NCBI RefSeq assembly: GCF_900103005.1
Contig: NZ_FMWL01000012.1
Span: 32,246 to 96,245, forward strand
Source of the DNA: Acidaminobacter hydrogenoformans DSM 2784
GTDB lineage: Bacteria; Bacillota; Clostridia; Peptostreptococcales; Acidaminobacteraceae
Direction: 5' to 3'
Length of the DNA: 64,000 bases
In this document: in pieces, positions 1 through 8,656 of the stretch
How the letters are laid out: every line of letters starts with the position of its first letter
Position numbering within the stretch: position 1 is the stretch's first letter
Made by a program: the position numbers and the translations under genes
Notes under the pieces: model-generated
Database searches by the model: none
The model's input: the letters and a program-made list of their open reading frames with translations, nothing else
What the model was told of the DNA's origin: nothing

Positions 1-105
1 TTTGAGGATCAGGGTATTCGAAAAGTGCAGTGCTACTATTGGTTAAAAATCATTCGTGAGGAATCACTTGACCAATGGGCCACGCTGGCCATCAACCTTA
101 GTTAG
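1..105 (+). CDS. C-terminal end of a flanking gene, possibly IS66-type accessory protein
   Basis: An open frame enters from the left edge and stops with TAG at 103-105, giving 34 residues that include Cys-Tyr-Tyr-Trp-Leu-Lys-Ile-Ile-Arg-Glu-Glu. This resembles the end of the small DNA-binding proteins of IS66-type elements, where a YYYWLRKLREE-like motif is common. The assignment rests on one short motif and is weak. It points away from the recombinase genes and most likely lies outside the prophage. Confidence 0.35.
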   Translation, partial: FEDQGIRKVQCYYWLKIIREESLDQWATLAINLS

Positions 106-129
106 ACTATCAATTGGTCAACCCCATTT

Positions 130-171
130 AGCCATTAGTAAGTCATCTTGATGAAGCTAATGGCTTTTTTT
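130..171 (+). terminator. Intrinsic terminator
   Basis: AGCCATTAG at 130-138 pairs perfectly with CTAATGGCT at 157-165, followed by seven T. It lies 25 bases after the flanking gene and meets the end of the recombinase gene. The T-run serves plus-strand transcription, so it ends the flanking gene. Confidence 0.8.
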
Positions 172-1749
172 CTACCCCTCAACCTCCGTCCCATCCTTAA
201 AACAAAACCTCAAGCCCCCATCCTCCAGCACCATAACCTTCTGAGTCGTCAAAGTCCAGAGCCTTTCATCAAACTCATCAAGTACCCGACCACAGCCTTC
301 AATATCCCGAATAAATCCTTTAAGCGTATGGCTCCGGCTCTGCCTCTCACTTTTTATTTCTTCTAACGCCGTAACCCTCTCAGTCGCCTTCTCATGGCGC
401 GCCACGTATCCGTCATGCTGCTTTTCCCACTCAACTTGACTTATGGCTTTATGGGCATTTTCGTAAATAGCTTTTTTAGATTCATCAACGACGGCCGCGA
501 TTTCCTCATGTAGTTTATCAATTTCCTCGTCGATCTTCGTGTTGTCGGCAAGGTGTTCGATCGCGATTTCGCAGTTCTTGATAAGCTCTTCCTTAACTTC
601 GAAGAGGGTGTTAAAGGCTATAACAAATTTTTCTTTAACTTCATCTTCTGTGACATACGGGGTAGAGCATGTGTCTACCCCTTTATATTTGTCATTACAC
701 TGCCAGATGACCTTACGATGCTTGGTGTTCGAAGCCCAGACCTTTGGGCCGAAGTACCCACCACATTCAAAGCAGACTAGCTTAGCAGAAAGTGGGTTTT
801 GACAGCCGTTTGGCCTGCCGAGCTTTTTTCGCCTCTGGAGTTCAACCTGCACGGCTTCAAACTCATCTGGTGAGATGATGGCGGGGTGGCTGTTCTGGAC
901 GTAGTATCGTGGGGCTTCGCCTTCATTGATTTTGACTTTTTTGGTAAGAAAGTCCACCGTTATTTTTTTCTGAAGTATGGCATCTCCAGAATACTTCTCA
1001 TTGGTTAGAATAGACTCAACCGTTCCAACCTGCCATCTTTTCTTGCCAGCGGGGGAGAGGATCTCCTGAGCTGTCAGGTGGCGTGCAATGTAGGAGCATG
1101 TTTTTCCTTCTATAAATAAGCGGTAGATCATCCGCACTACTACCGCCTGGCTTTCTACAATTTTAGGTGTACCGTCTTCGCCTTTTTCATAGCCCAGGAA
1201 ATGTTTATAAGGCATGCTGACTTTACCATCGGCGAAACGCTTGCGGTGGCCCCATGCCACGTTTTCACTTAAATTTTTTGATTCTTCTTGGGCCAAACTG
1301 GAAAATATGGATAATAATAACTCTCCTTTGCTATCAAAGGTGTAAATGTTCTCTTTTTCAAAATAAACCTCAACGCCTTTATCTTTGAGTTTACGTATCG
1401 TTGATAAGCTGTCTACAGTGTTTCGAGCAAATCGGCTAATGGATTTAGTGATGATGAGATCGATCTTTCCTGCGACGGCGTCATCAACCATTCTATTAAA
1501 TCCTGCTCTACCTTTTGTACTAACACCGCTGATACCTTCATCCGTATAAATGTCGATAAACTCAAGATCTGGCCGCTTATCGATGTATTCATTGTAATAA
1601 TCCACCTGGGCTCGATAGGAGTTGAGCTGTTCTTCGCTATCAGTAGAGACTCTGGCGTATGCTGCGGTTCGTCTTTTTGATGGGTTGTTTAAAGGGTTTG
1701 CAGTATTCTTATGAATCGTTGCAGGATAAATGATAACACTCGATGCCAC
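172..1749 (-). CDS. Large serine recombinase (resolvase/recombinase/zinc ribbon)
   Basis: This 525-residue protein is a site-specific recombinase of the large serine family, which integrates and excises phages through a covalent 5'-phosphoserine link. The resolvase domain covers about residues 27-175, with the likely nucleophile Ser35 in AYARVST. A Recombinase domain follows (about 190-330), then a zinc ribbon (CFEC about 345, CNDKYKGVDTC about 375), then a long charged coiled coil typical of directionality control. The start is GTG with GGAGG about 7 bases upstream. It begins one base after the neighbouring recombinase ends, so the two are co-transcribed. No catalytic residue appears lost. 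Confidence 0.93.
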   Translation of the reverse strand: MASSVIIYPATIHKNTANPLNNPSKRRTAAYARVSTDSEEQLNSYRAQVDYYNEYIDKRPDLEFIDIYTDEGISGVSTKGRAGFNRMVDDAVAGKIDLIITKSISRFARNTVDSLSTIRKLKDKGVEVYFEKENIYTFDSKGELLLSIFSSLAQEESKNLSENVAWGHRKRFADGKVSMPYKHFLGYEKGEDGTPKIVESQAVVVRMIYRLFIEGKTCSYIARHLTAQEILSPAGKKRWQVGTVESILTNEKYSGDAILQKKITVDFLTKKVKINEGEAPRYYVQNSHPAIISPDEFEAVQVELQRRKKLGRPNGCQNPLSAKLVCFECGGYFGPKVWASNTKHRKVIWQCNDKYKGVDTCSTPYVTEDEVKEKFVIAFNTLFEVKEELIKNCEIAIEHLADNTKIDEEIDKLHEEIAAVVDESKKAIYENAHKAISQVEWEKQHDGYVARHEKATERVTALEEIKSERQSRSHTLKGFIRDIEGCGRVLDEFDERLWTLTTQKVMVLEDGGLRFCFKDGTEVEG

Positions 1750-1750
1750 A

Positions 1751-3043
1751 TTAATGCCTCCTTGCTTTTATGCGCGCAGCTTCACGCATCTGGGTTGTCC
1801 AGCTTTCGCTTCGGGATTTTTTGTGCCAGATCTTCTCTACCTCATGGTCATCCCGAAAGATAAAGACTAACCTTTGATCTGTATGGACCCGGATCTCGGA
1901 TATTTCATCTTTGAAACGCTTCTCATCAAAATCCGTTTGGTTTAAGACCTCAGCACTCATCTCGTAGAGTACGGAATCCGGTATTTGCCGAGCCGGGCAG
2001 ACGTCTTTACCCTTATTCAAATAGGTTGAGCATTTCCAGACGACGCTGCCATGGAGTGCTTTTCTTTTATACTTTTTACCACAGTGACCACAGATGATCA
2101 TACCGCTAAAGGGGTATCGATTGCGGTTGCCGGTGATCACCCTTGAAAGGCTGCGCCTAATGTCTAGTATTTCTTTAGCCATTTCAAAAGTGGCTTCATC
2201 GATAATGGCAGGGTGGGTATCGCGAGCGACATACTTTGGAAGTTCACCTTTGTTGATGACGAGCTTCTTCTCAAGATGGTCTTTTACGAACTTTTTCATG
2301 AGCACGGCATGCCCCGTGTATTTTTCGTTTTTGATGATAGCCATGACACTATCAGCTGTCCACTTATCACTGCGAAGAGGGGGGATACCCATTTTCGTCA
2401 GTTTCTTTGCGATCGTGCCGCCACCCATGCCGTTAATGTAATCATCAAAAATCATGCGTACCGTTGTGGCTTGTTCAGGATCAATCTCGACGTTACCATT
2501 TGAAATCTGGTATCCGTACATAAACCTTAGACCTGCCAGTTCACCTTTTTCGAACTTCTTTCGAATCCGCCATTTGCAGTTTTCACTCACAGAAAAACTC
2601 TCGGCTTCAGCATAAGCTCCGAAAATGGTCAGAACGAGTTCTCCATCGTCACTTAGCGTATTGATATTCTGCTCTTCAAAGAAGACGCCAACGCCGATGT
2701 CTTTAAGTCCTCTGATTATCGTAAGTAGGTCCACTGTGTTGCGTGCAAGGCGAGAGGCGCTTTTTATCATGACAAGATCAATTCTACCAGCCCTACAATC
2801 GTCAAGAAGCCGATTTAGTTCAGGTCGGTTCTGCTTTGTCCCAGTCATGGCTTCATCTGCATAGACCCCAGCGTAAACCCAGCCAGGCTCATTTTGAATG
2901 TAATCACTGTAATGACTTACCTGCGCAGCAAGTGAATGCAGCATGGCATCTTTACCTGAGGACACTCTGGCATAGGCCGCTACCCTTTTGAACTCTGGTA
3001 GTTTAGGTAGAGGTCTATCTGTTCTGGTGATGATAGGTTCCAT
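1751..3043 (-). CDS. Second large serine recombinase
   Basis: This 430-residue paralogue has the same layout: resolvase domain (about 18-165, nucleophile Ser28 in AYARVSS), Recombinase domain (about 180-290) and a zinc ribbon (CGHCGKKY, then CSTYLNKGKDVC). It is about 95 residues shorter than its partner and lacks the long C-terminal coiled coil. Pairs of different serine recombinases occur at the ends of several clostridial elements, where both can be needed for excision. Which one integrates and which assists cannot be told here. The start has an AGGAGGG site, and a repeated promoter-like motif lies 24 bases upstream. Confidence 0.92.
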   Translation of the reverse strand: MEPIITRTDRPLPKLPEFKRVAAYARVSSGKDAMLHSLAAQVSHYSDYIQNEPGWVYAGVYADEAMTGTKQNRPELNRLLDDCRAGRIDLVMIKSASRLARNTVDLLTIIRGLKDIGVGVFFEEQNINTLSDDGELVLTIFGAYAEAESFSVSENCKWRIRKKFEKGELAGLRFMYGYQISNGNVEIDPEQATTVRMIFDDYINGMGGGTIAKKLTKMGIPPLRSDKWTADSVMAIIKNEKYTGHAVLMKKFVKDHLEKKLVINKGELPKYVARDTHPAIIDEATFEMAKEILDIRRSLSRVITGNRNRYPFSGMIICGHCGKKYKRKALHGSVVWKCSTYLNKGKDVCPARQIPDSVLYEMSAEVLNQTDFDEKRFKDEISEIRVHTDQRLVFIFRDDHEVEKIWHKKSRSESWTTQMREAARIKARRH

Positions 3044-3066
3044 CGTTTTTCCCTCCTTCTGGTTAC

Positions 3067-3097
3067 ATATATCACTCGTAAAGTTACTAATAGCAAG
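3067..3097 (-). promoter_or_regulatory. Copy 1 of a 31-bp promoter-like motif
   Basis: Read on the minus strand this is CTTGCTATT, 11 variable bases, then GAGTGATATAT. The same blocks with identical spacing occur at 27368-27398 and 29074-29104, each 24-35 bases before a minus-strand start codon. TTGCTA and TGATAT 16 bases apart could act as -35 and -10. This copy would drive the recombinase pair. Confidence 0.7.
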
Positions 3098-3099
3098 GA

Positions 3100-3258
3100 T
3101 TACAGGCGATAAATGCTGTCTTTTGGAAGGTTATATTTGTCTGCCATGATAGCAGAAAGCGCCTTAAATTCATCATCCGTAATGAGACAATCATCAAGCC
3201 ATTTTCTAAAAGTAAGCATGGCGGTATAGTAGTGAATGATGTCTGTAGTATTAGTCAT
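3100..3258 (-). CDS. Small SHOCT-like protein
   Basis: A 52-residue protein whose C-terminal half (WLDDCLITDDEFKALSAIM, then ADKYNLP) fits the short helical SHOCT pattern: Gly/Cys-Leu-Ile-Thr, then an acidic Glu-Phe turn and a second helix. SHOCT segments are thought to mediate oligomerisation or nucleic-acid binding. Small genes of this type often sit beside phage recombinases. Its ATG overlaps the stop of the upstream HTH gene as ATGA, so translation is probably coupled. It ends just before the recombinase promoter motif. Confidence 0.7.
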   Translation of the reverse strand: MTNTTDIIHYYTAMLTFRKWLDDCLITDDEFKALSAIMADKYNLPKDSIYRL

Positions 3259-3659
3259 CTTCTGATCACCTTAGATAAGCCATAACAGGCACGAGAGCAG
3301 TATTTGCGTTCCCGTTTTCCATAGCCAATAAAATCACGTCCACAGGTCTGGCAGCTAAATGTCCGGCCGTTTTTTCTTTTTATGGTTTCAGGATGTGCGT
3401 TCCACCAAGTGTGGCGGCACTGATCTGAGCAGAAGTGCTTTTTCTTTTTTCCGGTGGTCTGTATCAGAGGGGCGCTGCACTCACGGCAAAGTGTGACATT
3501 TATAGTTTCAGGCTCTGGTGAAATCGCGCTGGCTAACTGATTTCTTTGGCAGAAGGATTTCACGGTGTTTTGAGAGAGGCCAAGTTGACCTGCAATTTCT
3601 AAGTAGCTCCTGCCAGCGCCGCGTAGCTTCTTAATGGCTTCTTTTTGCTTGTGGTTCAA
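3255..3659 (-). CDS. HTH protein with zinc fingers, sigma-like
   Basis: This protein has 134 residues from a TTG start (LNHKQKEAIKKLR); AAGGAGG lies 8 bases before it, and the upstream ATG has no site. Residues 1-45 form a sigma-region-4-like helix-turn-helix (YLEIAGQLGLSQNTVKSFCQR). Two treble-clef-like Cys clusters follow: C-x2-C with CSDQC, and CQTC with CSRAC. Such proteins are common next to clostridial phage recombinases and are often labelled RNA polymerase sigma subunits. It probably regulates the recombinase or neighbouring genes, but no target can be assigned. Confidence 0.75.
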   Translation of the reverse strand: MNHKQKEAIKKLRGAGRSYLEIAGQLGLSQNTVKSFCQRNQLASAISPEPETINVTLCRECSAPLIQTTGKKKKHFCSDQCRHTWWNAHPETIKRKNGRTFSCQTCGRDFIGYGKRERKYCSRACYGLSKVIRR

Positions 3660-3774
3660 CTGAAAACCCTCCTTCATATGTCTTGAGTCCATCAGGAATA
3701 GGTCAGGGTAGAATAAGATGGAAAAGAAAAAGACCCATAGAGGCGCACTCTACAGGTCTTAAGTTTTGGCTAAC

Positions 3775-4677
3775 TCATTTTGGTAGTTTCAGCTTTTGTC
3801 CAATGTGAATCACATCGGAAGTGAGACCATTTAACACTTTGATCTCGCGGTGACGTTTACTATCACCCAGTTTTTTCTTAGCAATCTTCCAGAGAGAATC
3901 GCCTTTGACGACTGTATAAATCTCGTAAGTTGGGTCGTGACTTCCGATGTATATTTTTATGCCACTTTCGTCAAAGACGGAATACCCAGGATTCTCATCA
4001 GCGCATTGAATAGCAAAAGTTAGTTTTCTAAAGGCACCCTTTTGCGACTTAGCCTCATTCCAGGATTTACGAACTCGGTAAAGAGGTTTAATAGAAGATA
4101 GGGTAGAGATCCTTAGTTTCTTTCTGACATCTACTCTGAAGTGATCCATATTTTTGCCATGCTTCACAAACCAGTGCATCACATCCGCATGATTTGATGC
4201 GATGCCCATACTACTTCCTTCAGAGTGACAGAGGATGTCCTTTTCAGTAAGACCATATTTTCTGCAAAGAAAGACGCAAAGATCTACGGCGTTTTGCCAT
4301 ACGTTATTAAAGTAGACCTGATTCCTTTTTTTATCATACCCCACCATCTGAAAACCGCCGGAATAAGAAAAGCCACCTGGTTCACAGAGTTCAAGACCGA
4401 TGTGGGTATTATTGGCGGATCCGCCTGCATGCCATCCACGGTGATCCCAGGGCAGATACTGCCACACTTCTTTATCGTCGAGAAACGCATGGACACAGAC
4501 CTGACGGTTAATTTCTCCTGCCTTATAGGACTTGTTCCAGCGGCTAAACCAGTCCCTTGCCATCACTCCTGGTGCGGCGGTTGAATGAATCATGATACCT
4601 TTTGGGGTAATTTTTCTATTAGCAGCAAAGCAATCATTTCTGATCATATACCGAGTAATAATCTTATTAGGCATCAT
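3775..4677 (-). CDS. N-acetylmuramoyl-L-alanine amidase with LysM domain (endolysin)
   Basis: The phage endolysin cuts the amide bond between N-acetylmuramic acid and L-alanine. An Amidase_2 domain fills about residues 5-190, with the zinc and active-site His in IMIHSTAAPG, the WHAGG motif and the distal His near HSEGSSMG. A single LysM domain (about 250-300, from YTVVKGDSLWKIA to IGQKLKLPK) binds peptidoglycan. The frame opens further upstream, but AAGG lies 8 bases before the ATG at 4677, inside the holin end. The two genes overlap by 11 bases. There is no signal peptide, so export depends on the holin. Confidence 0.92.
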   Translation of the reverse strand: MMPNKIITRYMIRNDCFAANRKITPKGIMIHSTAAPGVMARDWFSRWNKSYKAGEINRQVCVHAFLDDKEVWQYLPWDHRGWHAGGSANNTHIGLELCEPGGFSYSGGFQMVGYDKKRNQVYFNNVWQNAVDLCVFLCRKYGLTEKDILCHSEGSSMGIASNHADVMHWFVKHGKNMDHFRVDVRKKLRISTLSSIKPLYRVRKSWNEAKSQKGAFRKLTFAIQCADENPGYSVFDESGIKIYIGSHDPTYEIYTVVKGDSLWKIAKKKLGDSKRHREIKVLNGLTSDVIHIGQKLKLPK

Positions 4678-5080
4678 CGCCATCACCTTTTTCTGAGAAC
4701 TGCTCAAGGACCTCTTTAAGTTTCTGTGGTACTGGCAGCCCAATTCTCACACAGTTTTCAAGGATACTGATACCTTCATTAGAGAGATAAAAGAAAATTG
4801 CGGCTGTACGAATAACACTTCCGTTTTTAACGAGAAAGACATCAAGGATATTGGCAATCGCTACAATAAAAAAGATCAAGATTTTCTTGAAGATGCCACG
4901 AAAACCGACTTCACTAGATAACTTCCTTTCAAGAATGGCGACCATCACCCCTGAGATGTAGTCGAACACAACAAAGGCAATGAGGGCATAAATAAAGCCA
5001 TCGTAGCCGCCAAGAACGTAGCCAAGATAGCCTCCAAGTCCCGTAAGGACGAGTTGTATAGAATTCAATATATTCTTCAT
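4667..5080 (-). CDS. Phage holin, toxin-secretion/lysis family
   Basis: A 137-residue membrane protein with about three hydrophobic segments (near 8-28, 29-48 and 66-84) and a charged C-terminus. The motif FDYISGVMVAI in segment two and a Ser/Gly-rich loop before KKILIFF match the Cp-1/TcdE-type holin family. It makes the membrane lesion that lets the amidase reach the wall. The gene directly precedes the amidase and overlaps it. Confidence 0.9.
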   Translation of the reverse strand: MKNILNSIQLVLTGLGGYLGYVLGGYDGFIYALIAFVVFDYISGVMVAILERKLSSEVGFRGIFKKILIFFIVAIANILDVFLVKNGSVIRTAAIFFYLSNEGISILENCVRIGLPVPQKLKEVLEQFSEKGDGDDA

Positions 5081-5133
5081 GGAAACCTCCTATTCAAGAC
5101 CAGTCTTGATTTCACGCTTAAAAAAAGCCAAAG

Positions 5134-5376
5134 TTATTGCCCCAGCATATCTTTGGCCCTTTGGGGCAGCACTGATATTGTCGCGACGTCAAGTGCCGCG
5201 ATAATCTCAGCGATCACTTTATTTCTTTCCTTCCTTGTCAAATAGTCGAGCCGACTGGATTCCTTATTATGAATCTTCAGATCCTCCTGCATGGCCTTAT
5301 AAGCTTCGGCCGTGATTTTAAGCTCGGCATCTCCACCAATAAGTTCTTCCCCCTGCAGGTCGTCCCGTAGGATCAA
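5134..5376 (-). CDS. Small phage protein of unknown function
   Basis: An 80-residue, mostly helical, charged protein (ITAEAYKAMQEDLKIHNKE, then RKERNKVIAEIIAALDVATISVLP). It is not recognised. The start is TTG and overlaps the preceding stop as TTGA, indicating coupling. Its place between fibre and holin is where many Gram-positive phages carry small accessory genes. A soluble or coiled-coil structural role is possible but unproven. Confidence 0.65.
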   Translation of the reverse strand: MILRDDLQGEELIGGDAELKITAEAYKAMQEDLKIHNKESSRLDYLTRKERNKVIAEIIAALDVATISVLPQRAKDMLGQ

Positions 5377-5525
5377 AAAACCGGTGTCGCCCTGATCAGA
5401 ATGATATGGCTGACCTTTCTGAAATCGTATTCCGCCGCGATATGGCTTCCGAGCTCTTCTCGGAGCCGGCCAAGTGCACCGCGCTCGACTTCAGACTCAG
5501 GATTGTAAATGTAAATAATTTTCAT
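5373..5525 (-). CDS. Small phage protein of unknown function
   Basis: A 50-residue frame from ATG at 5525 to TGA at 5375-5373, beginning MKIIYIYNPESEVERGALG. It sits 15 bases after the fibre gene and shares its last bases with the next start (TTGA). GGAGGGCTC lies about 7-10 bases upstream. The position and coupling argue that it is real. Function is unknown. Confidence 0.6.
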   Translation of the reverse strand: MKIIYIYNPESEVERGALGRLREELGSHIAAEYDFRKVSHIILIRATPVF

Positions 5526-5540
5526 ACCCAGAGCCCTCCT

Positions 5541-8258
5541 TTAAGTCGGATAGTTTCCGGTAATGGTCCATCCGCCAGTACCGTCTTCCCAATAATATTT
5601 TGCCGGGCTCCCCCAGATGTTATAGGCCAAGGTATTACTAGACATATAGGTATCCGGCAGGAGGCATCTAAAGTCGTAGGTGGCCGCCCCAGTCGAAGTG
5701 TTGTGATGTATGTTGATATAGCTCAGATCGTAATAATAATCGCCCATATACCCGACTTCGATGTCTATCGAGGTATTACAGTCGATTATCTCGTTATTAT
5801 GGATCTCGATATTATAGACAGAATAGACGGCGTCCTCGTTACCGATCTCAATCCCGTTAACGGTGTAGTCGTTCCCGTCACAGTAGTTGTGGTGTATTTC
5901 AATGTCGTGGGTATCGTGAGCCGCATAGCCCGCATCAATATAAATGCAGTCCGGACCCGCCGCGGCCGTGATAGTGTTGTAGGATATGACGCCATTGACA
6001 CAGCCGCCCTTGCAGTCAATATTCTCTTTGCCATTGTACCTAAGCGTATTGTTGTAAATGAGGAAAGTGTCGACATTGTTCAGGGTGAGGGCTTCCTGAT
6101 TGGTTCCGTATTGGTTCGCATATTCGACCGTACAGTTTTGAATGGTGATATCCGCGCCGCCATAAATTCCGATGCCATTCGTCCCGGTATAACGCGTCGT
6201 GCATCCGTCAATGACAATGTGTTTACATCCGGTCAGGGGTGTCGCGGTCCACCAGACTTGCCCGATCCCGCAATAATACCCGCTTGCACCATTAAGACCG
6301 CCCGCGTGCTGGACGGTGATCCCGTTGAGTTCGATATACTCTTGTCCGTTAAAATCAAACGCCGAGTAGCTGTCATCATATGACGTAATCCCTCGCGCGT
6401 CGATGATCGGCGTCTCGCTTGGGTAGGCTTTGAAAGTGATAAAACTTCCCGCAGTGCCGGAATTTTGGCAAAGGATCGGCGCGGTGATTTCATAAGTCCC
6501 GCCTTTAATATAAACAGTCTCCCCCGCCACAGCGGTGCTTGCGGCTTTTCCGATGGTTTTCCACGGGTATTCCGGGGACCCGTCGTTGAGATCGTCGCCG
6601 TTGACGCCGTCGACGAGCAGATAATCCCCGACGCCGCCGCCGATCGTCGGCGTGATGGACTGCGTGATAATTGTCCCATTGGCCCCGGGATAACCATCCT
6701 CGCCGTCACCGCCCAAAGCCCCAGCTCCGGCTCCGCCCAATCCGCCAGCGCCACCCAAAGCTTGGACGGTCCCATTATTGGTGTAGGTCCCGCCGTAAAA
6801 TATGGCGATCACGCCGCCACCAGCGCCGCCCCCGCCTCCGCCGCCACCAGCGGATGAAAAATCGGCTTTGGCATCCCCACCATCTCCACCATCAGCGCCA
6901 TTGGCTTCAATGACGCCACCCGAATTAATGGTCACATTTCCGCGGGCAATGATACACAAAAAGCCTCCGGCATAGCCCCCATAACCGCCTTCATTCCCAA
7001 TCCGGGTTGTATTGGCGCAGACTCCGCCGCCGCCACCACCACCAGCGCCATCGCAATATCCACCTTGCCCTTGATAGACAGTTATAGCGCCGGAGGTGGC
7101 GTCGGCATAGACCGCCCCTTCTCCGCCCGCCCCCATACTTCCATACCCGCTGGCGACGCTGTACATTTCAGACCCCGAAGCGAGATAAAACGTCTGATCG
7201 ACTTTAGAGGGTGTGGTTGCTCTCGTTCCGGTCCCATTTCCACCGACGCCGCCTATGCCATCAGGCCCCGCCGCGCCGCCGCCGCCCCCATATCCCACGC
7301 CCCCATACAGAGTGGCCGCTGTATGGTAGGAAGATGGCGAGCCGCCCCCCGCCGCGATGTGCGTCCCATCATAACCGCCGCCAGCGCCACTTCCACCCCC
7401 GCCGCCGCCTTTCGCCTTTTGTAAAACGGAGGCAATCTGATAATATTTTGTAATGGTCGGCGGGCCATAAGACATTTGCTTCGTGATAGGGTAGGGCGTG
7501 ATATGCCCCAAAGTATCATATCCCGCTTTCTTATTCTGGTGAATCGTTCCGGAGACCGTGACATCTCCCGTACAATAAATAATGAGCCCCAAATTTGGAT
7601 AAACATCGCCGGACAGGGTATGGCCGGCGTTAACCGTGAGGCTCGTATACTGCTTTATAAGAATAGAGCCTCGCGTACTGTCCACATATGGAATGACGAC
7701 ATCCCCCGTTGTGGATAATGCGCCGTCGGAGCCATCTCCGAAAAAGAGGTCGAGCCCCCCGGCGCTACACGCCAAAAAATCCGTACCATCATAAATGAAA
7801 AAATACATCTGCCCCGCCGCGAGCTCGCCTGCATTAAAGGCGTTTTTGTAATGGTCCTTTAGGGCCTTTGCGCCCAATCCGTTAACGCTGAGGGTCGGGG
7901 CCGCGACGCAGTCGGTGTGGGGTTTGATGGTGATAGAAAAGCCATCGTAATAGCTTGAAGGCCCGGGCGATATTGTGGCAGTGTAGGCTGAGGACGACCC
8001 GCTCGTCACGGCGTAAGGCAGGCCGCTTGGGTCGGTCCATTCGAGATCCGTCGCGCTTGAATTCATTGCGAGGACTTGGCTTGCGCTCCCTTTTGCGAGT
8101 CTTTTCACGGCGTTCGCGCCGGTTCCGACGACGACATCAGCCGCCGCTGATACGACGGCCGGCGCGGTCGCCAGAAGATTGTCCCTAATGTGTGTATTCA
8201 TATGAGACGCGGTAACGACTTCACCGGTTGTCCATGTTCTGGGCGCTGTCCATGCCAT
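5541..8258 (-). CDS. Tail fibre: glycine-rich segment plus right-handed beta-helix
   Basis: A 905-residue receptor-binding candidate. Residues 1-80 (WTTGEVVTASHMNTHIRDNL) form the N-terminal motif common to phage fibres. About 280-540 is extremely Gly-rich, with long runs of G broken by YGG, AGG and DGG, resembling the polyglycine-II sandwich domains of some adhesins. About 550-905 starts YLLVDGVNGDDLNDGSPEYP (DUF1565-like) and contains regular parallel beta-helix rungs such as IVIDGCT, ITIQNCT and IEIHHNYC. Beta-helix domains often bind or cut surface glycans. DNA here is much richer in GC than in the replication genes, suggesting modular exchange. The start overlaps the preceding stop as ATGA. 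Confidence 0.88.
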   Translation of the reverse strand: MAWTAPRTWTTGEVVTASHMNTHIRDNLLATAPAVVSAAADVVVGTGANAVKRLAKGSASQVLAMNSSATDLEWTDPSGLPYAVTSGSSSAYTATISPGPSSYYDGFSITIKPHTDCVAAPTLSVNGLGAKALKDHYKNAFNAGELAAGQMYFFIYDGTDFLACSAGGLDLFFGDGSDGALSTTGDVVIPYVDSTRGSILIKQYTSLTVNAGHTLSGDVYPNLGLIIYCTGDVTVSGTIHQNKKAGYDTLGHITPYPITKQMSYGPPTITKYYQIASVLQKAKGGGGGGSGAGGGYDGTHIAAGGGSPSSYHTAATLYGGVGYGGGGGAAGPDGIGGVGGNGTGTRATTPSKVDQTFYLASGSEMYSVASGYGSMGAGGEGAVYADATSGAITVYQGQGGYCDGAGGGGGGGVCANTTRIGNEGGYGGYAGGFLCIIARGNVTINSGGVIEANGADGGDGGDAKADFSSAGGGGGGGGAGGGVIAIFYGGTYTNNGTVQALGGAGGLGGAGAGALGGDGEDGYPGANGTIITQSITPTIGGGVGDYLLVDGVNGDDLNDGSPEYPWKTIGKAASTAVAGETVYIKGGTYEITAPILCQNSGTAGSFITFKAYPSETPIIDARGITSYDDSYSAFDFNGQEYIELNGITVQHAGGLNGASGYYCGIGQVWWTATPLTGCKHIVIDGCTTRYTGTNGIGIYGGADITIQNCTVEYANQYGTNQEALTLNNVDTFLIYNNTLRYNGKENIDCKGGCVNGVISYNTITAAAGPDCIYIDAGYAAHDTHDIEIHHNYCDGNDYTVNGIEIGNEDAVYSVYNIEIHNNEIIDCNTSIDIEVGYMGDYYYDLSYINIHHNTSTGAATYDFRCLLPDTYMSSNTLAYNIWGSPAKYYWEDGTGGWTITGNYPT

Positions 8259-8638
8259 CAGATTTCACCCTTTCTTTCTTCGTTTTCTTTAATAAGTTGG
8301 TCGAGACGTTCCCCCGGGGCCCAGTTCTGGTTTGCTTCATTTTTGCGATCCCTGAGCTCGGCCTCAATCTCTCGATAGTTGTCGGGGATAAGGACGGGCA
8401 GAAGATCGCCGTCGTTTTTTATATTGAGACATGAGAGGCAATAAAAAACCGGGTCATGGGTGCTGATGACCTCTGCGCCGGCACAAAACGGACATTTTAC
8501 GATCCACCGGCCGTGATTGACTTCCGCGGGTACGGGTGTGCCGCTTATCCTTCTTTTTACATACACCCCGTATCTTTTCATAAAATTACGAACGAAAGTT
8601 AAATGACTCATTCCCATTACATCCTCGGCATTTTTCAT
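8258..8638 (-). CDS. Small zinc-ribbon phage protein
   Basis: A 126-residue protein with one CPFC...CLSC zinc-ribbon-like pair (about residues 49-70) and a charged helical C-terminus. GAGGGGGC lies 7 bases before its ATG. It sits between the baseplate-type protein and the fibre, so a fibre-assembly or small virion role is plausible. No family is recognised. Confidence 0.65.
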   Translation of the reverse strand: MKNAEDVMGMSHLTFVRNFMKRYGVYVKRRISGTPVPAEVNHGRWIVKCPFCAGAEVISTHDPVFYCLSCLNIKNDGDLLPVLIPDNYREIEAELRDRKNEANQNWAPGERLDQLIKENEERKGEI

Positions 8639-8656
8639 AAATCTGGCCCCCTCAAA

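Noticed and set aside
100..172. A possible attL matching sequences near 61-63.7 kb
   Set aside because: Only short, AT-rich or isolated matches such as ccaatgg and attggtc were seen. None was long or well placed enough to call an attachment site.
7065..7453. Long frames opposite the fibre gene and several others in the 5.5-14 kb block
   Set aside because: High GC and glycine codons suppress stops on the opposite strand. They are Arg/Pro/His-rich shadows without start signals.
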